NCBI GenBank assembly: GCA_933822405.4
Contig: CAKOGP040000213.1
Location: 1 to 64,000, forward strand
Length of the DNA: 64,000 bases
Source: Cylindrotheca closterium
Taxonomy: Eukaryota; Bacillariophyta; Bacillariophyceae; Bacillariales; Bacillariaceae
Direction: 5' to 3'
The number at the start of each line of letters is the position of its first letter. The first letter of the stretch is position 1. The notes under the pieces were generated by a model. The model had not been told where the DNA came from. It was given only the letters and a program-made list of their open reading frames with translations, and made no database searches. Below, one piece after another: positions 29,044 to 39,698 of the stretch. Position numbers and translations under genes: made by a program.

Positions 29044-30285
29044 ATGTCGTCACTGTCATCATTGCTGCTGTTACTTCGAGTGGCCCTGTTGATCCACCTC
29101 AGCGGGGCTTGGACGACGACGACGACGACGACCAGCAATATTATTCGTCGTCCCAGCACTATGATTCCGACTCGATCCAAGAAGACGCAACTGCAAAGTG
29201 GGATCGGAATTGCCAAGGATTATACATGGAGAGAAGAAGCCTTTGAAATTGAAGTGACCGTCCAAGTTCCTCCCGAAACCAAAGCCAAGGATGTTGGCTT
29301 CAAGGCCAGGGCAAATTCCATTGAATTGACTTTGACTAAAAAAGTGGACGGCGGCGACGACGACAACAAGAATGAAACAACTACTGAAAAAGTAATACTG
29401 CTGGATCCAACAAGAGCATTGAGGGGAAGAATTGTGATTGATGGGACATATTGGGTGATTTCGGATTCCATCGAAGACGAGGTCAAGAATAGTGCCGCGG
29501 CAGAAACTGATGACGACGACGACGACGACAAAGAATCGTCAGCGAAACAGCCTGGTCGTCAAGTCACAGTCACCATTGAAAAGCAAATTCAAAAAGCCAA
29601 GGATGACTTTGACGTTGTGGATTACGATTGGAATGGTGTTTACCGGGAAGAAGAAAAGGATGAAGTTAGCTACCGCAAGTATGACGAACCCGAAGAAATG
29701 GATGTCCGGGAATATGCGCAAAGTTTGGGAGTCGACATTGACAATATTAACATGTCCATGGTGGACAAGTCCATGTTTTCATCTGGCTTGAACACGACCA
29801 GTGCCAAGTCGAACATGGAAAGTATGATGGATGCTGGATTGATGAAAGAAGTGACCCAACAGGGGGATGGATCGGAATGGACCATGGGCAAAGACGGTGA
29901 GCGGGTTCCCTTCAATTCCATGCTCAAGGACAAGGATAAAGATGATAGTCTCTATAGTGCAGAGGATGAAGAAGGAGGAAGAGAAAATGATGCGATACCC
30001 TTTCTGGACACTGATTCTCCTTGGCACGATGCACCGGATGCTACTGCTGCAGAAGAGGCTGCGAAGGACGACAAGAAAAAGAACAAGGCGTTGGAGGAGA
30101 AAAAGAAACAACTGGAAAAGAAACGACAAAAAGAAGCCATTGATCCCATATCCACGCTTACCGTAGCAAGACTTCGAGAAATTCTGCGTTCCCGAGGCTT
30201 GAAAGTCAGTGGCAACAAGAAGGAACTTCAAGACCGATTGCGGGCAGAAGTCCAATCCCTAGTCAAAATGGATACCACCGAGTAG
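29044..30285 (+). CDS. CS-domain plus SAP-domain protein, probably plastid-targeted
   Basis: Single-exon 413-residue protein. Start chosen at 29044 (MSSLSSLLLLLRVALLIHL) because this gives a classic signal peptide; an in-frame ATG at 28906 would bury it. Cleavage at SGA-W followed by a Thr/Ser/Arg-rich stretch (WTTTTTTTS, RRPST) matches diatom bipartite plastid targeting, where an aromatic residue follows the signal cleavage site. Residues about 60-150 form a CS/p23-type beta-sandwich: FEIEVTVQVPPETKAKDVGF, SIELTLTKK, and RALRGRIVIDGTYWVISD, with an Asp-rich insertion. The C-terminus (about 370-405) is a SAP motif, LTVARLREILRSRGLKVSG-NKKELQDRL, preceded by a Lys/Glu-rich coiled coil. CS domains are usually Hsp90/Hsp70 co-chaperone or NudC-like; SAP motifs bind nucleic acid. 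The combination suggests a plastid nucleoid- or RNA-associated chaperone (inference). Confidence 0.8.
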   Translation: MSSLSSLLLLLRVALLIHLSGAWTTTTTTTSNIIRRPSTMIPTRSKKTQLQSGIGIAKDYTWREEAFEIEVTVQVPPETKAKDVGFKARANSIELTLTKKVDGGDDDNKNETTTEKVILLDPTRALRGRIVIDGTYWVISDSIEDEVKNSAAAETDDDDDDDKESSAKQPGRQVTVTIEKQIQKAKDDFDVVDYDWNGVYREEEKDEVSYRKYDEPEEMDVREYAQSLGVDIDNINMSMVDKSMFSSGLNTTSAKSNMESMMDAGLMKEVTQQGDGSEWTMGKDGERVPFNSMLKDKDKDDSLYSAEDEEGGRENDAIPFLDTDSPWHDAPDATAAEEAAKDDKKKNKALEEKKKQLEKKRQKEAIDPISTLTVARLREILRSRGLKVSGNKKELQDRLRAEVQSLVKMDTTE

Positions 30286-30614
30286 TTAAAATGTATCTAT
30301 TCAACGGGATCTAAACAAATAGGTCAGACATAATCTATTTTGAAAAGAAACGCAGTTGTGTCTCTCATTGTAATTGTTTTGGTCGGTCATACTAGTCGAA
30401 ATGTATTGAAAGATTGACTTACTGATCGTGACGTGGCTGACTCCTTCGAGTGCTTCACGGCACTCGTTTGAAAATAAGCCAATAAAAACAACGATGAAAA
30501 CAGAGAGAGAAGTCATCGAATACCTGAAACTACAGTATAAATCTGGATTGTACTGTACAGTATAGCTACCGTATAGAATTCAACTCTCTCGACAGATATT
30601 AACAAAAAACAATA
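30286..30614. other. Intergenic region
   Basis: About 330 bp. It contains ACTGTACAGTATAGCTACCGTATAG-type text just before the next start (about 30550). No gene. Confidence 0.35.
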
Positions 30615-32914
30615 ATGGAATCATCTGCAGGTGATAGCAGCAGCTCCTCTACCACTCCTAGAAGCATTTACGAACAGACTGGTGATTCCTCTGCTGCCTT
30701 GAAAGGATTGCAGCAACGTCAAGGCAACAATAACAACAATAATAGGGATACTTCTACCAACCCGTACAATGAATTCTTGTGCCAAAGCATGGTAGGAAAG
30801 CGGCCCCTCTCTTCCAAATGGCTCAAACAATTGCAGAACAAAGAAGAAGAGACAGACGTTCTGGTCATTGAACAAAAGATTCCGCAATCGGAATCGCTGA
30901 CTGTCTTGTGTCGGTGGATCAAAGCCTACAACAGAGGGCTTGCGTTGCTCATGTTGCACAAACCGAACGATACTTGGGAACTCGTTTGGACGATTTTTGA
31001 TCCGGAAGTCATTCAAAACAAGAGCAACCTCATCAAATTACCGCCAAGCAGCACGACCGATGGCAACCAAGAAAGTAGCTCGACACATTCTCCAAGACGT
31101 ACACCGGAAGATGACGAAATGGTTCATGTGTCTTGTCAAATGGCCTTTCTACTGCTACAAGCCCTGCTGACGCCCAACTTTGATTCGTCCAAATGTCCTA
31201 CTTTCGAACAAGATTGCAAGGCCATTCTTACTTGGTTGGAATCTGCCATTGAAGATCAACAGCCCCGCAACAAGTTTTTGCTCAGCCTGATTCAAAGCAA
31301 TTTGGAGCTTTCGTCGAATCACAAATTGACCGGAACTGTCAATGACAGTAATGTTCGAGCAGCTCGAAAGGAACTCAAGCAAGCCATGGAGATCTTTCAA
31401 CACAAGCTAAAGACTGCGGCCACCACGACACAAGACAATTGCCACGAGACCTCGGCTCTCAATCTCAAGGCGAACACGGAACGATTAAAAGGCAATGTCA
31501 AGAAATCTTTGGTCTTATTGGGCGAAACCAAGGTGGACGATGACGACGAGGCATTGAGTCAGGAACCTACTCCCGAATCCTTGGAAGATCCATTGGAGAT
31601 TATGCAACAAATGGAGCACTACAATAATTTGGCAATGGTCTATCATTCCAATGGAAAACCTAACTTGGCTCTTCATTCTTGGAGCAAGGCACTCTCCATT
31701 GCAACTTCGGAGAAACAAGCTTCGGCTATTCTGCAATCCAACGGAACGCCTCAGGCCAATCATCAAATTTTTATCCTTTACAATGCTGCACTAGGTTGCT
31801 TGCAACATGGCAAGTACTCGGCGGCTTATCAGTGCATGTCAGTTGTCGTCAAGCATTGGGTGCAGCGGGCAGATTGTTGGTTGCGATTGGCGGAAGCTTG
31901 TATTGGATGGCATTCAGAACTCAAGACTGTTGATTCGATTAACTTTCAGACAGTCCTCGACAGCAATGGGTAAGTGCTGGACTTAGGCTGCGACCAAGGA
32001 TGATTCGCAAACACCATGGTTTTCTCACAATTGAATGCAGGAAAGTGGATGGCTTCTTATTGCAGAATCTCAGCCTACCAGATTTGAATCCAGCCAACTT
32101 GGCCGAGGTGATTGGAAGCCCCGAGGACTTAGAACAATTGGAAATGAATCCCTTGCCGCGGGCCTCTTTTTGTTTGCGCAAATGTCTCAGTTTGCTTGAG
32201 GGAAAGCAGAACAAGTCGGAACGAGAGCAACTTGTCTCCCTCTCGGCCCACCTTTCGTTTTCCTACATTTGTCTGAAACAACGAGACTACCCCAAGACTC
32301 TCCAACATGCAGGATTTGTCCTCCAAAGTGCTTCCTCCCTCATCGTTGCTTGCACACAACGAGTCGCCGCTATCAATAAAGGAGACGACGATGGTTCCTC
32401 CTCCCATGTGGCCCTAAAGGCCGTTGTCCAACGCCAAGTGGCAACTGGACGCATGTACGCGGCCGAGGCCAGTTGTGCCATGGGTGATGCAGCCGCCAGT
32501 ATGAACATTCTCGTGCATGGAGGAAGCGATGCTATTGATCGTTTGGCGTCGGACTTGGCGGGGGTCACCTTGGAAGAAGCCGCCAAGAATCCCAGTGGCA
32601 AGGCTCGATTGGCCAAGGCACAAGCCATGGTACGGTGCAATGCCAGTGCGGTGACGGCTCATTTGAATCATTTGGGACCGGCCAAGCAGCTGGCCATGTC
32701 GGCACAAGCCATGGAAAATGCCTACCACCAGAATGCTAGCAAAAACAGCAATGGAACTTCCTCCACTTTGGGAGAACAACAACACGCAGCACTGAGTCGG
32801 TTGCAATCGCAATCATCTGGACCCATGTACGCCAAGCGAGTCTTGGCCTACTGTATGCTGCGCGAGGGAAATACGTCGGCTGCACTGCAATTGCTGCGAT
32901 CGGCACCGCATTAA
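30615..32914 (+). CDS. CNOT10: CCR4-NOT complex subunit 10-like TPR protein, 2 exons
   Basis: 742 residues; exons 30615-31969 and 32041-32914 with a 71-bp intron. The central part carries TPR repeats in the arrangement of animal CNOT10: EHYNNLAMVYHSNGKPNLAL with LHSWSKALSIA, then ILYNAALGCLQHGKYSAAYQ with CMSVVVKHWVQRADCWLRLA and EACIGW (compare the human segment in which a pooled subunit loop is followed by LWLRLAECCI). After the intron come LSFSYICLKQRDYPKTLQHA and further helices with GRMYAAEASCAMGD and ending YCMLREGNTSAALQLLR. CNOT10 binds CNOT11 and docks on the CNOT1 N-terminus in the cytoplasmic mRNA deadenylase complex. The N-terminal about 80 residues are Ser/Asn-rich and disordered. 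Identity rests on the TPR order and the LxLAE motif, so a different TPR protein is possible. Confidence 0.7.
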
Positions 32915-33351
32915 CAAAAGGATGGATTGATTTGGGCATAGGGGTGCGAGGCTCCTATAAATGAATCAATCAAGAATCTTTTTGAAAGTTGCATAGACTG
33001 AGACCTTCTATTCCTATCCTACCTATACAATACGTCGTTACAACCTACCGGCATCATTATCATTAATCATAAAGTGGTTGTACATTTTAGAGGGCGGTCT
33101 TCTGTCTCCTGTCTGGACGTCAAAATACATACTGAATACTGCGTATCGTAGCGTATATCGTTTGATTCGTCCGACCGCATAACATGCCAGTCGCTCACAG
33201 TTTCGCATTCACTTATATTATCGCATTGTGATGACATCTTCAACCATATGTCAACTGTTGCGCGATTGGGTATATCCAGTACAATAGCTACCACAGTCAA
33301 CGTTGGTACTAGCGTTTCTAAAGATTGAAACATGGAAGCAGCAGCAAGAGG
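32915..33351. other. Intergenic region
   Basis: About 440 bp between CNOT10-like and the DUF285 surface protein. No gene or clear signal. Confidence 0.35.
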
Positions 33352-36300
33352 ATGGAGTCTCCAAGCTCTCACAATCTGTTTATTGACCAAACTACGTTCA
33401 ATACGGCAGTTTCAGTATCTATAGCATTATCAAAGCAATCTTTGTGTGAATCATCATCATCGCCATGGCCCTTCAAGAGCAAATCGTTGAAACCAAAGGT
33501 GCTTTCGGACGCACCTCTTCCCTTTGCAGGAAGAAAGCGTTCGGTGGTAAGTACAATGAAACAGGGTCGTCCTTTCCCTTTTTCATTCACGTCTAACGTT
33601 ATACGGGTTTATTATACTGATTGTTGCATATCTCAGGGACCATCGTCGTTCTCATTGTGGCATTAGGAGCTATCGTTTCCACTGTTTTGGCCGGGAAGAA
33701 ATCGTCCACAGTGCTTGCCGATTCTAGAGCTATCGAACGCGACTACGATGATTTCACCCATGACAACGATAAGAGAAAGTTGCCAGCTGGCAACATTGAT
33801 GTGTCTAAGCAGTGGGATAACTTTTTCAAGTCGGAAGAAGCTGAAGTTGCCTCGGTGCAAAGCTCGTCCGCTGATCACGATCTTACCCAAGCTCAGAGAA
33901 ACTTGCGACCTGGCAAGTTTCCAACCCCTCCAGGTCTCGTTGTAGCCCCAGTGCACGCGCCGGTGCTGGCTCCAACACTTGGAACACGACCCCAATTCAA
34001 GCCTGCTCCGCCCTCACGACCAACACTGCAGCCGACACCTAGACCTACATCGGCTCCAACCCCTGGACCGACACCAAATCCTACTCCTGATCCTACGCCT
34101 GGCCCCACTCCCAATCCGACACTGGGTACAAAGCCGTCTCGAAATCCTACACCTGGACCGACACCAAATCCTACACTAGGTACAAAGCCGTCTCGAAATC
34201 CTACACCTGGACCGACACCAAATCCAACACCTGGTACAAAGCCGTCTCCCGATCCGACACCTGAACCGACACCAAATCCTACTTCGGATCCAACTACCGG
34301 CCCTACCGCAGCCCCCACACCTGTACCAACTACAGCTCCAACAGCAGCTCCGACCCGCGTACCAACAGCTGGACCCAGTCCAGACCCTACTTCATTGCCA
34401 ACAACTGGACCAACTGCTGCCCCAACCCGAGCACCAACTTCTGGACCAACGGCAGCTCCAACTTCCCCTCCAACTCGAGGCCCCACTGAAGGCCCTACCC
34501 CTGCTGCAACACAGGCGCCAACTCCTGGACCCACACCAAGCCCTACCACAGCACCTACACTTGTACCGACTACATTACCCAGCGAAAGCCCGTCCTCGCG
34601 CCCTTCCTCTGGCCCTACGGTACCGCCCACGGCTGGACCAACTAAAGCTCCAACTAAAGCTCCAACTACAGCTCCAACTACAGCTCCAACTACAGCTCCA
34701 ACTACAGCTCCAACAAATGGACCAACAAATGGACCGAGTCCCGACCCTACATCATTGCCCACAAGTGGACCAACGGTAGCTCTAACTCGAGCACCAACGA
34801 ATGGACCAACATTAGCTCCAACCCGAACACCAACATCTGGACCTAGTCCTGACCCTACTTCACTGCCCACAACAGGACCGACAACAGCACCAACAGCTGC
34901 ATCCACTCTATCTCCGACTTCACAGCCAACAACGCCATGTTTTCAAACCAACAGTGAGCTCTCTCGTGCAGTTGATCGATGGTTTCTGTCTTCTGATTAC
35001 AAGGCATCAGTAGAGGCCCAATATGGATTGATCGGAGAATGGTGTTTTGGTCCAGGTGTCACCAGCATGAGAGACCTTTTCAGGGATCGTTCTACTTTCA
35101 ACGAGGATATTGGAGGTTGGGACGTCTCTTCTATCACTGATATGGGATTCATGTTCTTGCGTGCAACTTCCTTCAACCAAAATATAGGATCATGGAATGT
35201 GTCTTCTGTCACCAACATGGAATACATCCTGAACCAGGTACCATCCTTCGATCAGCAGTTGTCATCATGGGATGTGTCCTCTGTCACCACCATGCAAGCC
35301 GCCTTTGCTTATTCACATTCCTTCAATGGCGATATTTCATCCTGGGATGTGTCTTCCGTCCGAAATATGTTTGGAATGTTTTATGGAACATCATCTTTCA
35401 ATCAGAATATCTCACCTTGGAATGTTTCCGCTGTTACAAACATGGGGCGGATGTTCATAAGCGCAAAATCCTTCAATCAAGACATCTCCAATTGGGATGT
35501 GTCCTCTGTCTCTAACATGTATGGAATCTTCAGTGGTGCATCCGCATTGAATCAGAATCTTTGTCCATGGGGCTTGCGCCTTCCAAGCAATGCTGAAGTT
35601 AACGATATGTTTCCAAGCGCCAACAGCTGCCCATCACGATCCAGTCCAAACCTCTCCCGGAATCCACCAAGTCCCTTTTGCCACGTTTGTCTTCTACCTC
35701 CGCCAGAGCCTTATTTTCAAACCAACATTGAGCTTTCTGTTGCGGTTGATAGATGGTTTCAGTCATCTGAATTGAAGGCATCAGTCGAGGCCCAATATGG
35801 CCCGATCGGAGAATGGATTTTCAGTCCAGAGGTCACAAGCATGTTCGCGCTATTCAGGGACCGTTCTTCTTTCAACGAGGATATTAGCAAGTGGGATGTC
35901 TCTTCCATCACTGACATGAGATACCTGTTCGATCATGCATCATCCTTCAATCAAGACTTGTCTTTATGGGACGTTTCTTCAGTCACTGACATGACGTACA
36001 TGTTCAGAACGGCAACTTCCTTCGACGGAGACGTGTCACCATGGGACGTTTCATCCGTTACTAATATGCATGGAATGTTCTCTGAAGCAACTTCCTTCAA
36101 CCAAGATCTATCAGCATGGGACGTTTCTTCTGTTACCAACATGAATTGGATGTTTCGCACTGCATCAAGTTTCAATCAAGACTTGTCATTATGGGACGTT
36201 TCTTCCGTCATCAGCATGGGTAGCACGTTCTCCTGGGCTTCTTCCTTCAACGGAGACGTAACATCATGGGATGTCTCTTCTGTGCTATATATGAATTGGA

Positions 36301-36545
36301 TGTTCAGCAACGCAAGAGCTTTCAATCAAGATTTGTCGACATGGGAGATTTCTTCTGTCGCAGATATTTCGTACATGTTCCATGAAGCAGAATCCTTCAA
36401 TCAGGATCTTTGTCCTTGGGGCTTGCGCATTCCTAGCAGTGCCGATGTTGACAAAGCGTTTTTCGGCGCATCCAACTGCCCATCGCCATCCGATCCAAAC
36501 CTCTCTGCGAATCTGCCAGGCCCCTTTTGCCACGTTTGTGTATAG
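33352..36545 (+). CDS. Cell-surface protein: membrane anchor, long Pro/Thr stalk and two DUF285 repeat blocks
   Basis: About 1,000 residues. The frame 33621-36545 has no internal ATG before the hydrophobic segment, so an upstream exon is needed; 33352-33550 (MESPSSHNLFIDQ to GRKRSVV) fits if the intron runs 33551-33619 with a weaker GTACAA donor. The consensus GTAAGT donor at 33547 would be out of frame, so this join is uncertain. A transmembrane segment (GTIVVLIVALGAIVSTVLA) acts as signal anchor. About 33930-34930 encodes an imperfect Pro-Thr repeat (PTPGPTPNPT, APTTAPTTAPTT) of about 330 residues, a likely O-glycosylated stalk. Two homologous blocks follow, each starting FQTN-x-ELS-x-AVDRWF and ending CPWGLR...FCHVC, with about 7 and 8 DUF285 (PF03382) repeats of 25 residues such as SFNQDLSLWDVSSVTDM. 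Binding partner unknown; adhesion is likely. Confidence 0.85.
33930..34932 (+). repeat. Coding Pro/Thr low-complexity stalk repeats
   Basis: Degenerate 12-bp units of the type CCAACTACAGCT run through the stalk, with exact runs near 34640-34710 (four consecutive CCAACTACAGCT) and two CGAAATCCTACACCTGG repeats near 34140-34210. The antisense frame (33893-34906) is open only because of this composition. Confidence 0.9.
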
Positions 36546-36888
36546 ATTAAGAAATATGTTTAGCTCTGGAGTGAATCATAGTATCAGCATCCTTCGCACT
36601 TCTATCAATACCGTACACTACGTGACACATTCATGCGTAAATTGAAAGTGTCATTGTTGGTTCTGCGTATTATATATGATGTTGGAAATTAAGGAAGACT
36701 CGTTCGACCCGACATTTGGAACACACGCAAATTGAAATATATAACGCGTGCGTATGGTGCGGTAAGAATAATTTGAATTCCGAACATTAAAACACAACAT
36801 CACAGGAAATCCTGTTGAAAGCGGCGCAATAACAAGTCAGTCAGCATACTACAGTACAGTATCGGTACTACTCTAGTACAATTTCATC
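36546..36888. promoter_or_regulatory. Intergenic region upstream of MTHFD
   Basis: About 340 bp, with ACTACAGTACAGTATCGGTAC-type text at 36848-36868 close to the MTHFD start. No gene. Confidence 0.35.
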
Positions 36889-37908
36889 ATGACAACAGAA
36901 GCCACCAACAAGTGCACCATCATTGATGGCAAAAAGACAGCAGCCACGATCCGTCAAGAACTCAAGGAAGAAATTGAGTCTTTGGCCCAATCGCACAATG
37001 GCATTGTTCCGGGACTTGCCGTCGTCTTGGTGGGCAATCGAGTCGATTCGGCCACATATGTGAGAATGAAGAAAAAGGCTGCTGTCGAAATTGGGATTCA
37101 TTCCATTGATGTCACCTTGCCAATCACCATTTCGCAACAAGACCTCAAGGCAGAAATTGAGAAGCTGAACCAGGACCCCAAGGTTCATGGGATTCTCGTT
37201 CAATTGCCACTTCCAGAGCACATCAAAGAGTCTGAAATTCTCATGGCGATAGATTACACCAAAGATGCCGATGGATTTTCTGCACGAAACATTGGCAACA
37301 TGTGGTTGGGGCGTGGGACAGGAGATCCACCCTTGGCCATTCCCTGCACTCCTGCTGGATGCATCGATTTGTTGCAACGTTATGAAATTGATATCACTGG
37401 TAAGGAATGTGTTGTGCTGGGTCGGAGTAATATTGTGGGCATGCCAGTAGCTGCCCTCTTGCAGTCCTGCAATGGAACCGTCACAGTTTGTCACTCTCGG
37501 ACCAAGAACATTCCCGAAATCATTGGTCGGGCCGACATTTTGATTGCTGCCATTGGCAAACCCGAATACGTCCGCGGAGAGTGGCTCAAGCCAGGAGTCG
37601 TCATTGTGGATGTGGGTATCAATGACAAGCCCGATGCTACCAAGAAGCGGGGATACCGATTGGTCGGAGACGTCCACTACGACGAAGCGTTGCAAAAGGC
37701 CAGTGCCATTACGCCGGTTCCAGGAGGTGTGGGCCCAATGACCATTGCCATGCTCATGAAAAATACCGTCAATTTGTGCCGTCACTCGTTGGGACTTCCA
37801 CGATTGACACTCCGAAACAAGATTCATAGATCTTTGAGTCATCGAGACTTTGTTCACACCACCATCCACACTACCCCTGATGCTGCTGCTGCGAATGGCA
37901 CAAATTAA
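36889..37908 (+). CDS. folD: Methylenetetrahydrofolate dehydrogenase/cyclohydrolase (FolD type)
   Basis: Single-exon 339-residue bifunctional enzyme that interconverts methylene-, methenyl- and formyl-tetrahydrofolate in one-carbon metabolism. The catalytic Lys61 lies in YVRMKKKAA, the usual Tyr-x3-Lys motif (Tyr57). VHGILVQLPLPEHI and DADGFSARNIG are the conserved folate-site segments; the Rossmann part has CVVLGRSNIVGMPVAALL and the C-terminus TPVPGGVGPMTIAMLM. Length and gap-free alignment match bacterial and organellar FolD/MTHFD2-type monofunctional-length proteins rather than the long C1-synthase. There is no clear targeting peptide, so the predicted location is cytosolic. A short Ala/Thr-rich tail (about 315-339) exceeds the family core. 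The larger antisense ORF (36868-37989) is a shadow. Confidence 0.97.
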   Translation: MTTEATNKCTIIDGKKTAATIRQELKEEIESLAQSHNGIVPGLAVVLVGNRVDSATYVRMKKKAAVEIGIHSIDVTLPITISQQDLKAEIEKLNQDPKVHGILVQLPLPEHIKESEILMAIDYTKDADGFSARNIGNMWLGRGTGDPPLAIPCTPAGCIDLLQRYEIDITGKECVVLGRSNIVGMPVAALLQSCNGTVTVCHSRTKNIPEIIGRADILIAAIGKPEYVRGEWLKPGVVIVDVGINDKPDATKKRGYRLVGDVHYDEALQKASAITPVPGGVGPMTIAMLMKNTVNLCRHSLGLPRLTLRNKIHRSLSHRDFVHTTIHTTPDAAAANGTN

Positions 37909-38567
37909 TAGAATGACAAGATCAGTGGGTGCAAGCAAGTATGAACGATTCTGGTCGTGTTTGGGACAATCGACCAAGCCCTGAATCAATCAAGCAAGCA
38001 CGAGGAAAAGAGTCGACTTTTGGTTTTTAAAAAAAGATGAAACTCGAAACTGCAAATGTCGTTTCAGATTGAAACGACAACGGATATCAGATACTGGGAA
38101 AAGCTCATATATCTTTCAGTATCCGGTACTGGCTAATGTTACTGCAATAAGTTCCTCTTGGATTGATCCAATCTTTATAATAGTACCGGTATCTATATGT
38201 ATACTTGACTTTGAGGTGTTTGGCGTTGATAGACTGGTGATCGTACAAATGAGAATGTACACAGCCATGACTTTTCCTGTCAGTAAAAAAGATTACCATT
38301 ACATTCTGAGCTGGAGTCCCATTCTTCGTTCTCGCCATGTTCTTGAACACATGCCGGAACAGCGACAGTACACGTACAGTATGACAGCACCCGATTTTGC
38401 AACCAACAGGCACAATGACAAAAGGTTCTAAATTCAAGTGTGGCAGAATCATGTTTGCTGGACTGGATGTTGCGGTACTGCACGGCTAGAGTTTTGAAAC
38501 TTATGCTTCGTCGAGTTCAGCAAGCAGCCATCCATACACAATATGCATCAAGGCTAATCCTTTCGTC
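37909..38567. other. Intergenic region between convergent genes
   Basis: About 660 bp. No gene is supported. It contains GTACCGGTATC near 38186 and a GTACACGTACAGTATGAC segment near 38369. Confidence 0.4.
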
Positions 38568-39182
38568 CTATTGATGGGGTGCCTGTTGGAATTTCTCCAA
38601 ATCAAAGTCGCTGGCGTCGAATTCAAACTCGTGTAGGTCAGCATAGGACTTCATCTTGGTTTCCAAAAAGGAGATGACGCAAGGCAATATTCGATGGTCT
38701 TGTTCAAAGTGCTTGTGATTCTGGCAGATCGCTCCATGCATGTGACGCATCCATCGCCTGGCATTATCGGCAGTCATGACTTTGGGACCAGCTCGGCCAG
38801 TGTGATGATACCTGAGCCGAAAAAGACCACCATGATAGGCCCGCCCGCCTCCCATGGCATCAATCCAGTAGGCTGCTTGGACGTTGATGTGGTGCCGCAT
38901 AGTGTCCAATCGTTCAAAGGCTTGTTTCAGTTCCACATCGCCAATCTCATCGCCCTTTTCTTCCGACACAGAATAGATAGACTTGTAGAATGCCTCGCAG
39001 ATATCCAAAATTGGGTCTTTTCCCCATATACTATACAATTGCCAGAAGTAAAGGGATGTGGTCTGATCCATATTAGCATCCAGTGATAGGTCAATCTCTG
39101 AAGGATTGTCCACCAACTTTAGGTATTCATGTTGTGTATCAAGCGTACTGTAACCTTTGCGAGAAGAGTAGGGGCACGCCAT
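38568..39182 (-). CDS. Truncated-globin-like protein
   Basis: Single-exon 204-residue soluble protein with a group II truncated haemoglobin-like core. Evidence: an N-terminal helical part ending ICEAFYKSIYS; then HHINVQAAYWIDAMGGGRAY, followed by RYHHTGRAGPKVMTADNARRW and MRHMHGAI. This follows the truncated-globin order W-x3-MGG, H near the F helix, an ARRW motif on the G helix and a closing M-x2-A. The His in RYHH is the candidate proximal ligand. Such proteins bind O2, NO or sulphide through haem. There is no signal peptide, so a cytosolic location is likely. The N-terminal 60 residues and the C-terminal 40 are extra to the core. Which of the two adjacent His binds haem is not resolved by eye. 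Confidence 0.75.
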   Translation of the reverse strand: MACPYSSRKGYSTLDTQHEYLKLVDNPSEIDLSLDANMDQTTSLYFWQLYSIWGKDPILDICEAFYKSIYSVSEEKGDEIGDVELKQAFERLDTMRHHINVQAAYWIDAMGGGRAYHGGLFRLRYHHTGRAGPKVMTADNARRWMRHMHGAICQNHKHFEQDHRILPCVISFLETKMKSYADLHEFEFDASDFDLEKFQQAPHQ

Positions 39183-39698
39183 TTTGTTTGTTTGTTCGTT
39201 CGTTCAAAAGTTCAAAAGAGACGCGGGTAGTCAGATTACTTGCTTCCTATTTCAAAGCAAATGAGTAATTTATGAGGACTGACTCTAGAGCATCCAACTC
39301 CCAACAACACAATCATTGAAACGGTAGGCTTTCTGAAATGTGCCAAAGAAATGAAAAGAACAGAATGTTTGAATTAGTCGGATTAGTCAAGCGTCGGATA
39401 CGACTTGCATGCGATGCGTACATCGGTTTCGACTTTGGTGGATGAAAGCATTATAAAATATCAGGGACGTCCGGGAAAATCAACATTTACTCCAAAGAAT
39501 TGTATGCTAAATTTCTATTTCCCGGCCGTTCCAGGAGCTGTGATGTGTGAACATTTGTTCTATATATCTTCAGCATGTGTGCTTCTAATGTCAGTTGCAA
39601 ATTGCTGATGGAAACTATATGGGCTATATCAATATATACGGCATCGAGGTCAAAGGCGAATGAATCAAGAACGTGCAGACCAAACCACTGAGTTGCAA
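39183..39698. other. Intergenic region
   Basis: About 515 bp upstream of the globin and downstream of the carotenoid oxygenase. Nothing recognised. Confidence 0.35.

Noticed and set aside
33893..34906. 337-codon minus-strand ORF rich in Val-Gly
   Set aside because: Antisense of the Pro/Thr coding repeat; open only because of the repeat composition.
36868..37989. 373-codon minus-strand ORF over the FolD gene
   Set aside because: Longer than the FolD frame, but it has no family features, while the plus strand matches FolD/MTHFD from end to end.
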